Source: Pegethrix bostrychoides GSE-TBD4-15B
GTDB taxonomy: Bacteria; Cyanobacteriota; Cyanobacteriia; Elainellales; Elainellaceae
Assembly: GCA_019359155.1 (NCBI GenBank)
Contig: JAHHHV010000027.1
Span: 1 to 40,385, forward strand
Direction of reading: 5' to 3'
Length of the DNA: 40,385 nucleotides
Part shown: positions 33,835 to 40,385 of the stretch, in pieces
How positions within the stretch are numbered: the first letter of the stretch is position 1
Layout of the letters: each line of letters starts with the position of its first letter
Translations under genes and position numbers: made by a program
Notes under the pieces: model-generated
What the model was told of the DNA's origin: nothing
What the model saw: only the letters and a program-made list of their open reading frames with translations
The model's database searches: none

Positions 33835-35643
33835 ATGCGTCTGTCTCAAATGCTGTTTGTCACGCTGCGCGAAGATCCAGCAGAGGCAGAGATCCCCAGC
33901 CACAAGCTGCTGCTGCGGGCGGGCTATATGCGGCGGATTGGCAGCGGTGTTTATGCCTATTTACCGCTGCTCTGGCGGGTGTTGCAAAAAATCTCGCAGA
34001 TTGTGCGCGAGGAGATGAACGCTGCCGGGGCGCAAGAATGCCTGCTCAATCAGCTCCAGCCTTCAGAACTCTGGAAGGAGTCGGGACGCTGGGAGACCTA
34101 TACCCAAGCCGAAGGCATCATGTTTGCCCTCACCGATCGCCAGGGACGCGAGCTAGGGCTGGGGCCGACTCACGAGGAGGTGATTACGGCAGTCGCTCGC
34201 GATATGATCCGCTCCTATCGGCAGCTGCCGCTGAACCTGTACCAGATCCAGACCAAGTTCCGCGACGAGATTCGGCCTCGGTTTGGGCTGATGCGAGGTC
34301 GGGAGTTCATTATGAAAGATGCCTACTCGTTTGATGTGGACGAGGCCGGGATGAAACGGTCGTATGGCAAAATGCACGATGCCTACCACAACATTTTGCG
34401 CCGCTGTGGGCTGGCCTTTCGGGCAGTAGATGCTGATTCGGGGGCGATTGGCGGCTCTGGCTCGCAGGAGTTTATGGTGCTGGCTGAGGCGGGTGAAGAC
34501 GAGGTGCTCTACACCGAGGATGGTCAGTATGCCGCCAATGTAGAAAAGGCCGTTTCGCGTCCGGCAGAGGCGGTGCCCTCTAGCTTCAAAACCTACGAAA
34601 AGCGGGAAACCCCCAACACGCCTACCATCGCCAGTCTCGCCAAGTTCCTCGACTGCTCGCCCACGCAGATCCTCAAAAACGTGCTCTACCAAGTCACCTA
34701 CAACAGCGGCATGGAGCTGCTCGTGCTGGTCAGCATCCGGGGCGATCAGGATGTGAATGAGGTGAAGCTGCAAAACGAGCTAACCAAGCTGGCGGGCGAC
34801 TACAAAGCAACTGCCGTGATTGGACTGAAGGTTCCGGATGCCGAAGCCCAGCAGCAGTGGGCGACTCAGCCTTTGCCCTTGGGCTATATCGCGCCAGATC
34901 TGCCCGACAGCTACATCCAGCCGTCCAAAACGCTGGTGGCTCAGTTTCTGCGGCTGGTTGACCAAACCGCCGTCGAGCTAAAAAATTTCGTGACGGGTTC
35001 CAACGAATCGGGCTTTCACGTCGTTGGGGCCAACTGGGGCAGTCAATATCCGCTGCCCAGACTAGCGCTCGATCTGCGGAAGGCCAGCGTCGGCGACCGG
35101 GCACTGCACGACCCTAGCCAGCTTTTGCAGAGCGCGCGCGGCATCGAGATTGGCCATATTTTTCAGCTGGGCAACAAATATTCCAAGGCGCTGAATGCGA
35201 CCTACACGAACGAACAGGGCGAAGAAGTACCGCTAATGATGGGCTGCTATGGGGTAGGCGTGTCGCGGCTGGCGCAGGCGGCGGTTGAGCAATCCTACGA
35301 CAAAGACGGCATCATCTGGCCGGTAGCGATTGCGCCCTATCAGGTGATTGTGGTTGCGCCCAACGCTGCGGATCAAGATCAAATGGCGGCGGCTGAGCAG
35401 ATTTATAACGCGCTGAACCAAGCGGGCGTGGAGGCGCTGCTGGATGACCGGGAGGAGCGGGCGGGCGTTAAGTTCAAGGACGCTGAGCTGGTGGGCATTC
35501 CCTACCGAATTGTCACCGGACGTTCGTTGCAGCAGGGCAAGGTTGAGGTCGTGACGCGGGCGACGAAAGCATCGCAGGAGATTCAGCTGGATCAGGTGGT
35601 TGCGACAATTCGGCAGTGGATTGATGCGGAATTAGCTCAATGA
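33835..35643 (+). CDS. proS: Prolyl-tRNA synthetase (bacterial type)
   Basis: Charges tRNA-Pro with proline. A 602-residue class II synthetase of the bacterial type, with an inserted editing domain. Motif 1 region is in [34 protein letters not shown]; motif 2 in [27 protein letters not shown]; motif 3 in [12 protein letters not shown]. The insert (about residues 235-385, [32 protein letters not shown]) is the YbaK-like domain that removes mischarged alanine. The anticodon-binding end contains [29 protein letters not shown] 33835 follows GAAGGGAAGCGA. Full length and without visible defects. Confidence 0.98.
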   Translation: MRLSQMLFVTLREDPAEAEIPSHKLLLRAGYMRRIGSGVYAYLPLLWRVLQKISQIVREEMNAAGAQECLLNQLQPSELWKESGRWETYTQAEGIMFALTDRQGRELGLGPTHEEVITAVARDMIRSYRQLPLNLYQIQTKFRDEIRPRFGLMRGREFIMKDAYSFDVDEAGMKRSYGKMHDAYHNILRRCGLAFRAVDADSGAIGGSGSQEFMVLAEAGEDEVLYTEDGQYAANVEKAVSRPAEAVPSSFKTYEKRETPNTPTIASLAKFLDCSPTQILKNVLYQVTYNSGMELLVLVSIRGDQDVNEVKLQNELTKLAGDYKATAVIGLKVPDAEAQQQWATQPLPLGYIAPDLPDSYIQPSKTLVAQFLRLVDQTAVELKNFVTGSNESGFHVVGANWGSQYPLPRLALDLRKASVGDRALHDPSQLLQSARGIEIGHIFQLGNKYSKALNATYTNEQGEEVPLMMGCYGVGVSRLAQAAVEQSYDKDGIIWPVAIAPYQVIVVAPNAADQDQMAAAEQIYNALNQAGVEALLDDREERAGVKFKDAELVGIPYRIVTGRSLQQGKVEVVTRATKASQEIQLDQVVATIRQWIDAELAQ

Positions 35644-35769
35644 GCAGATTGAATATCTAATCTAGATCGAGGGCATTGACCCAGTCGCCAAACGGCAGAT
35701 TCCGGCGTACTGTTTTGCTGGACTAACTTTATTGTAATTTGAGCCGTTGCAGAGTCGAGAGGCATAAAT

Positions 35770-37020
35770 ATGGCAGATCATCTGACCCCAACCATCGCTG
35801 AACCTGAGACTACGGGGCGCTATCTGGTGCTGCTACGCGAAGATGCCGTGGAGACGGCTGTGCAGGCTTTAAGTGAATCAGTGAGCCTAAACCTATGCAG
35901 CAGTGAAATTGCTCAAAGCCACAATGCGGTAATTTTGAATCAGCTAGGCGTGGCGGTCGTTGAAGCCGCACCTGAGCAGCTTGCAACCATGCGGATTTCA
36001 GCCGAGGGCAACAGCGCCATTCTGGCCATCGAACCCGAACAGATCGTCTACGCCCTACCGCAGCTAAACCTGTCGGCAGATTACCTGATTGGCTACCGAG
36101 ATGCGATTAATCACCTAGTCGAGAAGCTGCTGCCAACCCAGCAGACGGCGCTCTTGCAGGCCATTGACGAAGCCGAATCGACCTGGGGCTTGCAGGCTAC
36201 CAAGGTGCTCAACTCCTGCGCCAGCGGCAAAGGCATTAAAGTTGCGGTTCTAGATACAGGCTTTGACCTGACGCATCCAGATTTTATTGGCCGCACGGTG
36301 ACGAGCAAATCGTTTATTAGCGGCGAAGAAGTCCAGGATGGCAATGGTCACGGCACGCACTGCATTGGCACTGCCTGTGGCTCGCGTCGCCCCACGCGCC
36401 TGCCGCGATATGGCGTGGCCTACAATGCCGAGATCTACGCTGGCAAAGTCTTGAGCAATCAGGGCAGCGGCAGCGACAGCGGTATTCTGCAGGGCATCGA
36501 ATGGGCGATTGCTAGCGGCTGCGAGATTATTTCCATGTCGCTCGGCTCGCGCACGCAGGTGGGCAGCACCTATTCGCAAGTCTACGAAACCGTGGCGCAG
36601 CGAGCCTTAAGTCGCGGGACGCTGATTGTGGCCGCCGCAGGCAACGATAGCCGCCGCGATACGGGCATCCCCAGTCCAGTTAGCCGCCCTGCCAACTGCC
36701 CTTCGATTTTAGCGGTAGGGGCGCTGGATTCAGACTCAAACATTGCCTATTTTTCAAATCGCGGCATCAACCCAGATGGCGGACAGGTAGATATTGCGGG
36801 GCCAGGTGTCAACGTCTATTCCAGCTGGCCGATGCCGACTCAGTACCAAACGATTAGCGGCACCAGCATGGCCACGCCGCATGTCGCCGGGATTGCCGCC
36901 CTGCATGCTGAAGAATCGGGCCTGCGCGGCCAAGAGCTGTGGAATCTGCTGGTCAAAACGGCTCGCCGTCTGGCGCTGGCCTCAGAAGATGTGGGCGCAG
37001 GCATTGTGCAGGCTCCTTGA
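35770..37020 (+). CDS. Subtilisin-family serine protease (S8)
   Basis: A 416-residue serine protease with an intact triad: Asp162 (KVAVLDTGFDLTHPDF), His194 (GNGHGTHCIG) and Ser366 (SGTSMATPHVAG). The oxyanion Asn292 is in AAAGNDSR. Residues about 15-100 look like an I9-type propeptide region (RYLVLLREDAVETAVQAL and QIVYALP). No signal peptide is evident, so it may act in the cytosol or leave by another route. A small I9-like gene follows 37 bases downstream, with its own Shine-Dalgarno sequence, suggesting a protease-inhibitor or protease-chaperone pair. Substrate unknown. Confidence 0.93.
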   Translation: MADHLTPTIAEPETTGRYLVLLREDAVETAVQALSESVSLNLCSSEIAQSHNAVILNQLGVAVVEAAPEQLATMRISAEGNSAILAIEPEQIVYALPQLNLSADYLIGYRDAINHLVEKLLPTQQTALLQAIDEAESTWGLQATKVLNSCASGKGIKVAVLDTGFDLTHPDFIGRTVTSKSFISGEEVQDGNGHGTHCIGTACGSRRPTRLPRYGVAYNAEIYAGKVLSNQGSGSDSGILQGIEWAIASGCEIISMSLGSRTQVGSTYSQVYETVAQRALSRGTLIVAAAGNDSRRDTGIPSPVSRPANCPSILAVGALDSDSNIAYFSNRGINPDGGQVDIAGPGVNVYSSWPMPTQYQTISGTSMATPHVAGIAALHAEESGLRGQELWNLLVKTARRLALASEDVGAGIVQAP

Positions 37021-37057
37021 AATCCGACGCTTAGGGAGAAATAGGAGGAAATTAGCC

Positions 37058-37297
37058 ATGTCTAGAGTGAATGTCTCGGTGACGGTGGACGACGCACATC
37101 AGGAGCAGATGATGGAAGTGGCGGCGGGCTTGCAGGCTGCCGGAATGCAGGTGGAACAAACCCTGGAAACCATCGGCGTAATTACGGGAAGCTGCGAATC
37201 CAGCCAGATCTCCAGCCTATCTGGTGTGGCGGGTGTTGCCACTGTTGAGCGAGGTCAGGAGGTGCAGCTGCCCCCCTCTGATTCGCCGTTGCAGTAG
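37058..37297 (+). CDS. Small stand-alone I9-like protease inhibitor / propeptide-like protein
   Basis: A 79-residue protein beginning MSRVNVSVTVDDAHQEQMME. It shows the beta-alpha-beta pattern of I9 (subtilisin propeptide) folds: a starting strand, a helix (about 12-30), a strand with IGVITGSC, a second helix (about 44-52) and a strand AGVATVERGQEVQLPP. Very similar short cyanobacterial proteins are often labelled ketohydroxyglutarate aldolase in databases, which has no support from the fold. ATG 37058 has a strong TAGGAGGAA before it. It follows the S8 protease directly, which supports an inhibitor or folding-helper role. A longer in-frame extension back to 36794 overlaps the protease gene and is not coding. 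Confidence 0.75.
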   Translation: MSRVNVSVTVDDAHQEQMMEVAAGLQAAGMQVEQTLETIGVITGSCESSQISSLSGVAGVATVERGQEVQLPPSDSPLQ

Positions 37298-37310
37298 TTG
37301 AAGCCGCAAG

Positions 37311-37332
37311 AGTTAGAGCAGAGTTAGAGCAG
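37311..37332. repeat. 11-bp perfect tandem duplication across the dapB stop
   Basis: AGTTAGAGCAG at 37311-37321 and 37322-37332. The dapB stop (complement of 37324-37326) lies in the second unit. Confidence 0.9.
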
Positions 37333-38148
37333 CTTTTCTAACCCATAAACCAACGACTTCAGCTCCAGCACCTTGCGGATCACTAGCAGCACGCCCGGCA
37401 TATAGCAGGCGCGGTCGCTGGTATCATGACGCAGGCTGTAGAGTTCGCCCGGAGCGCCAAAGATCACTTCCTGATGGGCAATCAGGCCGGGAAGCCGAAT
37501 GCTGTGAATCCGAATTCCCTCAGCGGTGCGGCTGCCTCTGGCTCCGGCCAGCTTTTCGGTTTCGCTGACAGCAGGCGGGTTAAAGGGCTTGCCCAGCTCT
37601 TCGAGTAGCTGCGCGGTCTGGATAGCCGTGCCGCTTGGCGCATCGGCCTTTTGGTTGTGGTGCAGCTCCAGAATCTCAACATGCTCAAAATACTGCGAGG
37701 CGCGAACTGCTGCCTGCTGAAGCAGCACCATGCCAATCGAAAAGTTGGGGATAATCGCTGCGCCTGTGCTGGCCTTATCAGCAAAGTCGGCCAGATCCTG
37801 GATTTGGCTAACGCTGAGTCCGGTTGTGCCCACCACTGGCCGCACGCCGTAGGCAATCGCGGCACGAACGTTTTCATAGATCGAGTCAGGGTGCGTGAAA
37901 TCTACCATCACGGGCGGCTGACGCTCCTGCGTTGCCAGCACCAGCGAAGCCTGCAAGTCATTGACAATCGGCACTTCTAGCGCCTCAATCCCGGCCAGTT
38001 CGCCCACGTCCTGCCCCTGCAAGTCGGGGTTGCGATCCACCGCTCCCACCAGGTTCATATCCGGCGCGGCGGCTAAGGCTTTGATTACCTCGCGCCCCAT
38101 TTTTCCGGCGGCTCCGTTCACGACAACTGGAATAGGTGGAGATGGCAT
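37324..38148 (-). CDS. dapB: 4-hydroxy-tetrahydrodipicolinate reductase
   Basis: NAD(P)H-dependent reductase of the lysine and diaminopimelate pathway. The 274-residue form from ATG 38148 has [20 protein letters not shown] as the glycine-rich nucleotide motif, then [19 protein letters not shown], the catalytic [15 protein letters not shown] and the C-terminal [17 protein letters not shown]. Length fits the family. The frame extends to a GTG at 38196 (MTSDATIF), but ATG 38148 matches the usual N-terminus. It is convergent with the I9-like gene, and its stop lies in an 11-bp tandem duplication. Confidence 0.95.
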   Translation of the reverse strand: MPSPPIPVVVNGAAGKMGREVIKALAAAPDMNLVGAVDRNPDLQGQDVGELAGIEALEVPIVNDLQASLVLATQERQPPVMVDFTHPDSIYENVRAAIAYGVRPVVGTTGLSVSQIQDLADFADKASTGAAIIPNFSIGMVLLQQAAVRASQYFEHVEILELHHNQKADAPSGTAIQTAQLLEELGKPFNPPAVSETEKLAGARGSRTAEGIRIHSIRLPGLIAHQEVIFGAPGELYSLRHDTSDRACYMPGVLLVIRKVLELKSLVYGLEKLL

Positions 38149-38442
38149 CGGGTTTGGCCTGCATTGCAACACAAAAATTGTAGCGTCGCTGGTCACTGCG
38201 TGAGCAGGTCGTTTGGCTCTTTTGGCTCTGAGGAACTGCGAGGAGATTGCAAGCTATCTGGAAGCTATCTGTAGCCTATCTGGTGAACTGCTTTATCTGC
38301 TATCTCTTCGCTCTATTATGAGCGATATATTACGATTGACAGCGATTCACCAAAATCCTGATGCCCTCTCGTCCTCTTCAACATTCTTTAATCTGTCCCT
38401 GCTGCAATCCTGAACTTGTACTATCAGCATGAAACTATCAGC
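38149..38442. other. Divergent spacer with duplications
   Basis: About 290 bases between dapB and the methyltransferase-like gene. It holds an 11-bp x3 repeat (38251-38283) and a 14-bp duplication (38421-38448) next to the downstream start. A 66-codon plus-strand frame at 38213-38413 is built largely from the repeats and looks non-coding. Confidence 0.55.
38251..38283. repeat. 11-bp x3 tandem repeat
   Basis: AAGCTATCTGG at 38251-38261, AAGCTATCTGT at 38262-38272 and AGCCTATCTGG at 38273-38283. Confidence 0.85.
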
Positions 38443-38448
38443 ATGAAA
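38421..38448. repeat. 14-bp perfect tandem duplication containing a start codon
   Basis: CTATCAGCATGAAA at 38421-38434 and 38435-38448. Each copy has an ATG (38429 and 38443); since the unit is 14 bases the first ATG is out of frame with the gene, and only the second opens it. Confidence 0.95.
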
Positions 38449-39120
38449 CTTCACGAAATCGTTCCTTGGGGCAGAACGTTGGCAGAATATAAGCTGATGT
38501 TTGGTTTGTCAGAGGCGGATTTGAACCTCCAGATTCTGGGATGTGGCGATGGCCCAGCTAGTTTTAATGCTGAAATGACAGAGCTGGGACATGCTGTTGT
38601 CTCTGTCGATCCGATCTACGAATTCTCTGCGACTCAAATTAAGCAGCGCGTTCAGCAAACTTATGATCTGGTCATTTCTCAAGTTAGGCAAAATTCAGAT
38701 CGCTACATCTGGGCAAATTTTCGGGATGCCGATGCGCTAGGTCAGGCGCGTCTGGCTGCGATGGAAAGATTCGCCCTAGATTATGAAGCTGGCAAAGTTG
38801 AAGGGCGCTATCTCTGCCAGTCTTTGCCCAGGTTACAGCTGGCTAACGATGAATTTGAATTATGCCTCTGTTCTCACTTACTGTTTACATATTCAGAGCA
38901 GCTCTCGCTCGATTTTCACCTTGCTTCAGTGCATGAACTGCTTCGAGTCGCTGCTGAGGTGCGGATTTTTCCACTGCTCCAGCTCGACGGTACGCCATCA
39001 GCCTATCTTGATTCAGTGGTGCAGACACTTCTAAGCCAAAGCATGAGCCTGCAAATCCAACTTGTAGACTATGAGTTTCAAAAAGGCGGCAATCAAATGT
39101 TGAGAATCAGCCGTAAATAG
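38443..39120 (+). CDS. Possible SAM-dependent methyltransferase
   Basis: A 225-residue protein (MKLHEIVPWGRTLAEYKLMF start). It has ILGCGDGPASF, resembling the glycine-rich SAM motif I (GCGDGP at 33-38), followed by VVSVDPIYEF, where the Asp would bind the ribose. FELCLCSHLLFTYSEQLSLD resembles motif IV and the helix after it, as in class I methyltransferases. Substrate unknown; no catalytic metal motif visible. Its base composition looks more AT-rich than the neighbours, which may mean transfer. TTG 38416 is another possible start, but ATG 38443 gives the better N-terminus. Convergent with the Anbu gene 15 bases away. Confidence 0.6.
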   Translation: MKLHEIVPWGRTLAEYKLMFGLSEADLNLQILGCGDGPASFNAEMTELGHAVVSVDPIYEFSATQIKQRVQQTYDLVISQVRQNSDRYIWANFRDADALGQARLAAMERFALDYEAGKVEGRYLCQSLPRLQLANDEFELCLCSHLLFTYSEQLSLDFHLASVHELLRVAAEVRIFPLLQLDGTPSAYLDSVVQTLLSQSMSLQIQLVDYEFQKGGNQMLRISRK

Positions 39121-39134
39121 CCCGCTACAGCAGG

Positions 39135-39884
39135 CTATTCGCCCTTCTGGGCGTAGCTGTCCCAGTCCAGACTGGGCATTCGCTCAAACGCTTCTCGCAG
39201 CGAAGTTTCCCAAAGCTGCCGCATTTTGACCAGATGCGGATCACCAGAGCGCAGGCGCACCTGATGCTTGATCCGTAGGCTGTGCGCCTCATACAGCACC
39301 AGATCGAGCGGTGGCCCCACCGAAATGTTGGATTTCATCGTCGAATCAATCGAGAGCAGCGCCACTTTAGCCGCATCTTCGAGCGCGGTTTCGTAGCTGA
39401 GCGTCCGGTCGAGAATCGGCTTGCCATATTTGGTTTCGCCAATCTGCAAAAACGGCGTTTCGGTTGTTGCCTGAATAAAATTGCCCTGGCTGTAGATCAT
39501 AAATAAACTGGGAGCCTCGCCCCGAACCTGACCGCCCAGCAGCAGCGTACATTTAAAGTCGATTCCGTCTTTTTCCAGCCAGCCCCGCTCCTGCTGCTGG
39601 ATTTGCCGCATCTTGTTGCCGACATACCGCGCCGTATCGTAGAGCGTGGCAGTGCTGTGCAGGTTTTCGGACGCTTGCAGCCGCAGGTCTTGCTCCAGCA
39701 CGTTCAGCACCGCCTGCGTAATCGATAGATTGCCAGAGCTGCACAGCAAAATCACCCGGTCGCCGGGAGCCGAAAAGTCAAACAGCTTTTGGTAGGTTGA
39801 AATGTAGTCAACGCCAGCATTTGTGCGCGAGTCAGCCGCCATTACCAGCCCGTGGCGCGTTACAATCCCAAGGCAATAGGTCAT
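39135..39884 (-). CDS. Anbu-type proteasome-like protease
   Basis: A 249-residue member of the Anbu (ancestral beta subunit) family, related to proteasome beta subunits and HslV. It begins MTYCLGIVTRHGLVMAADSRTNAG, the typical start in which Thr2 is the N-terminal nucleophile after Met removal, with Asp18 as conserved active-site residue. FDFSAPGDRVILLCSSGNLSITQAV and a later GETKYGKPILDRTLSY are also family-like. Anbu rings are described as open helical assemblies with weak or unknown peptidase activity. In many bacteria it clusters with transglutaminase-like and ATP-grasp genes, but none is visible here. ATG 39884. Confidence 0.88.
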   Translation of the reverse strand: MTYCLGIVTRHGLVMAADSRTNAGVDYISTYQKLFDFSAPGDRVILLCSSGNLSITQAVLNVLEQDLRLQASENLHSTATLYDTARYVGNKMRQIQQQERGWLEKDGIDFKCTLLLGGQVRGEAPSLFMIYSQGNFIQATTETPFLQIGETKYGKPILDRTLSYETALEDAAKVALLSIDSTMKSNISVGPPLDLVLYEAHSLRIKHQVRLRSGDPHLVKMRQLWETSLREAFERMPSLDWDSYAQKGE

Positions 39885-39946
39885 GTCAGGGAATAGGGGA
39901 AAAGGTTGTTCTCAATCTTACGGCTTCTTACAGCCAGGAAGGCCAG

Positions 39947-40192
39947 ATGACGGAACCACAAGCCGGATCAGAACCAGAAACCATCAAGCTCGACCAGTTC
40001 CTCAAGTGGATTGGGGTGGCGCATACGGGTGGCGAGGCCAAGCAGCTGATCCGCGACGGGCAGATCGAAGTCAACGGCCAGATGGAGCTGCGGCGGGGGC
40101 GCAAGCTGATTGAGGGCGATCGGGTCTCGGTAGCGGGCGAGCTATATATTTTGGGTGATCCAGAAGAGGATGCAGCGCAGGATTTGGACTAA
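39947..40192 (+). CDS. S4-domain RNA-binding protein
   Basis: An 81-residue protein consisting almost entirely of an S4 RNA-binding domain: IKLDQFLKWIGVAHTGGEAK, LIRDGQIEVNGQMELRRGRKLIEGDRVSV. The VNGxxELRRGRKL part matches the small S4 family related to YaaA/RlbA-like proteins, which usually act in ribosome or RNA quality control. ATG 39947 has AGGAAGG before it. The frame is open back to 39797, but that stretch overlaps Anbu on the other strand. The C-terminus is acidic (DPEEDAAQDLD). Exact partner unknown. Confidence 0.8.
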   Translation: MTEPQAGSEPETIKLDQFLKWIGVAHTGGEAKQLIRDGQIEVNGQMELRRGRKLIEGDRVSVAGELYILGDPEEDAAQDLD

Positions 40193-40257
40193 CGGGTGGA
40201 GGCTGACCCTGTTCAATCAATTCCATTCAAAACTCGAAAGTAATACCAAAGTACTAC

Positions 40258-40288
40258 GAGAATTGCTTGAGACATGTCAGCAATTCTC
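40258..40288. other. Hairpin between convergent genes
   Basis: GAGAATTGCT (40258-40267) pairs perfectly with AGCAATTCTC (40279-40288) around an 11-base loop that itself contains GACATGTC. It lies between the S4 gene and the stop of a partial minus-strand gene, so it may act as a bidirectional terminator or processing site, though no T-tract is present. Confidence 0.45.
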
Positions 40289-40299
40289 AGTATGGAAAT

Positions 40300-40385
40300 T
40301 TAGCTGGTATTCGGCGGGATGTCTAGCTCTAGCCCCTGGAGCATGAAGGTGAGCAGATGATCCCAACTGTCGAAATACACGTAAC
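40300..40385 (-). CDS. Partial gene, C-terminal 27 residues only
   Basis: A minus-strand frame enters from the window edge and ends at TAA (complement of 40300-40302). It reads YVYFDSWDHLLTFMLQGLEL and a short Pro/Asn/Ser tail. The composition is gene-like, the other minus-strand frames are worse, and the position after a hairpin is sensible. The family cannot be recognised from so little. Truncated by the window. Confidence 0.45.
   Translation of the reverse strand, partial: YVYFDSWDHLLTFMLQGLELDIPPNTS

Noticed and set aside
34153-34773. 206-codon minus-strand frame inside proS
   Set aside because: Antisense shadow of a well-supported synthetase gene.
36794-37057. N-terminal extension of the small I9-like protein
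   Set aside because: It overlaps the S8 protease in another frame, is Arg/Trp/Cys-rich, and the strong TAGGAGGAA sequence supports the ATG at 37058.
1-40385. tRNA or rRNA genes
   Set aside because: No cloverleaf ends, TTCGAA-type T-loops in context or rRNA segments were seen by eye; a tRNA scan would settle it.

Overview
This window looks like chromosomal DNA of a free-living cyanobacterium. The strongest markers are petM (a cytochrome b6f subunit), ycf39 (photosystem II assembly), ntcA (the cyanobacterial global nitrogen regulator) and several cyanobacteria-restricted small proteins (DUF3370, DUF4327 and a stand-alone I9-like inhibitor). GC content is moderate to fairly high, genes are mostly single or in short groups on both strands, and no rRNA, tRNA, CRISPR array or intact mobile element was seen. 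The species cannot be named. The HIP1 octamer (GCGATCGC), common in many cyanobacteria, was not seen by eye.

Layout. 1-200: decayed right end of an IS256-type insertion sequence. 698-4078: a large secreted protein (DUF4347, L-type lectin, cadherin-like repeats, RTX repeats) closed by a strong terminator. 4177-7263: hisB, a small membrane protein and fabI on the minus strand, with ntcA divergent. 7466-9897: cyclophilin, argJ, and a flavin-binding PNPOx-like protein that overlaps argJ in a TGATG junction. 9963-15133: mostly uncharacterised cyanobacterial proteins, including a DUF3370 exported protein and an M15-like peptidase with three N-terminal repeats. 15565-24383: uvrB, a PAS-GGDEF-EAL c-di-GMP enzyme, an ABC-F ATPase and gpmI. 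24507-26218: secG, an overlapping exported metalloprotease and two small conserved proteins. 26900-29451: pdxA, petM and ycf39. 29529-33621: a CDC48-like double AAA ATPase, an exported amidase and a Ca/Na antiporter. 33835-38148: proS, a subtilase with its small I9-like partner, and dapB. 38443-40385: a possible methyltransferase, an Anbu proteasome-type protease, an S4-domain protein and the tail of a further minus-strand gene.

Most genes are housekeeping: histidine, arginine, lysine, B6 and fatty-acid synthesis, glycolysis, DNA repair, translation and secretion. Proteolysis and cell-surface functions are well represented (subtilase with inhibitor-like partner, matrixin-like protease, Anbu, CDC48-like ATPase, M15 peptidase, amidase, RTX-lectin).

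The most unusual feature is not a gene. Short perfect or near-perfect tandem duplications (about 9-18 bp, 2-5 copies) recur in nearly every intergenic spacer and often straddle start or stop codons, as if recent replication slippage keeps remodelling gene ends. There is also a perfect 28-bp palindrome inside the antiporter gene. No clear new defence or biosynthetic system was found.
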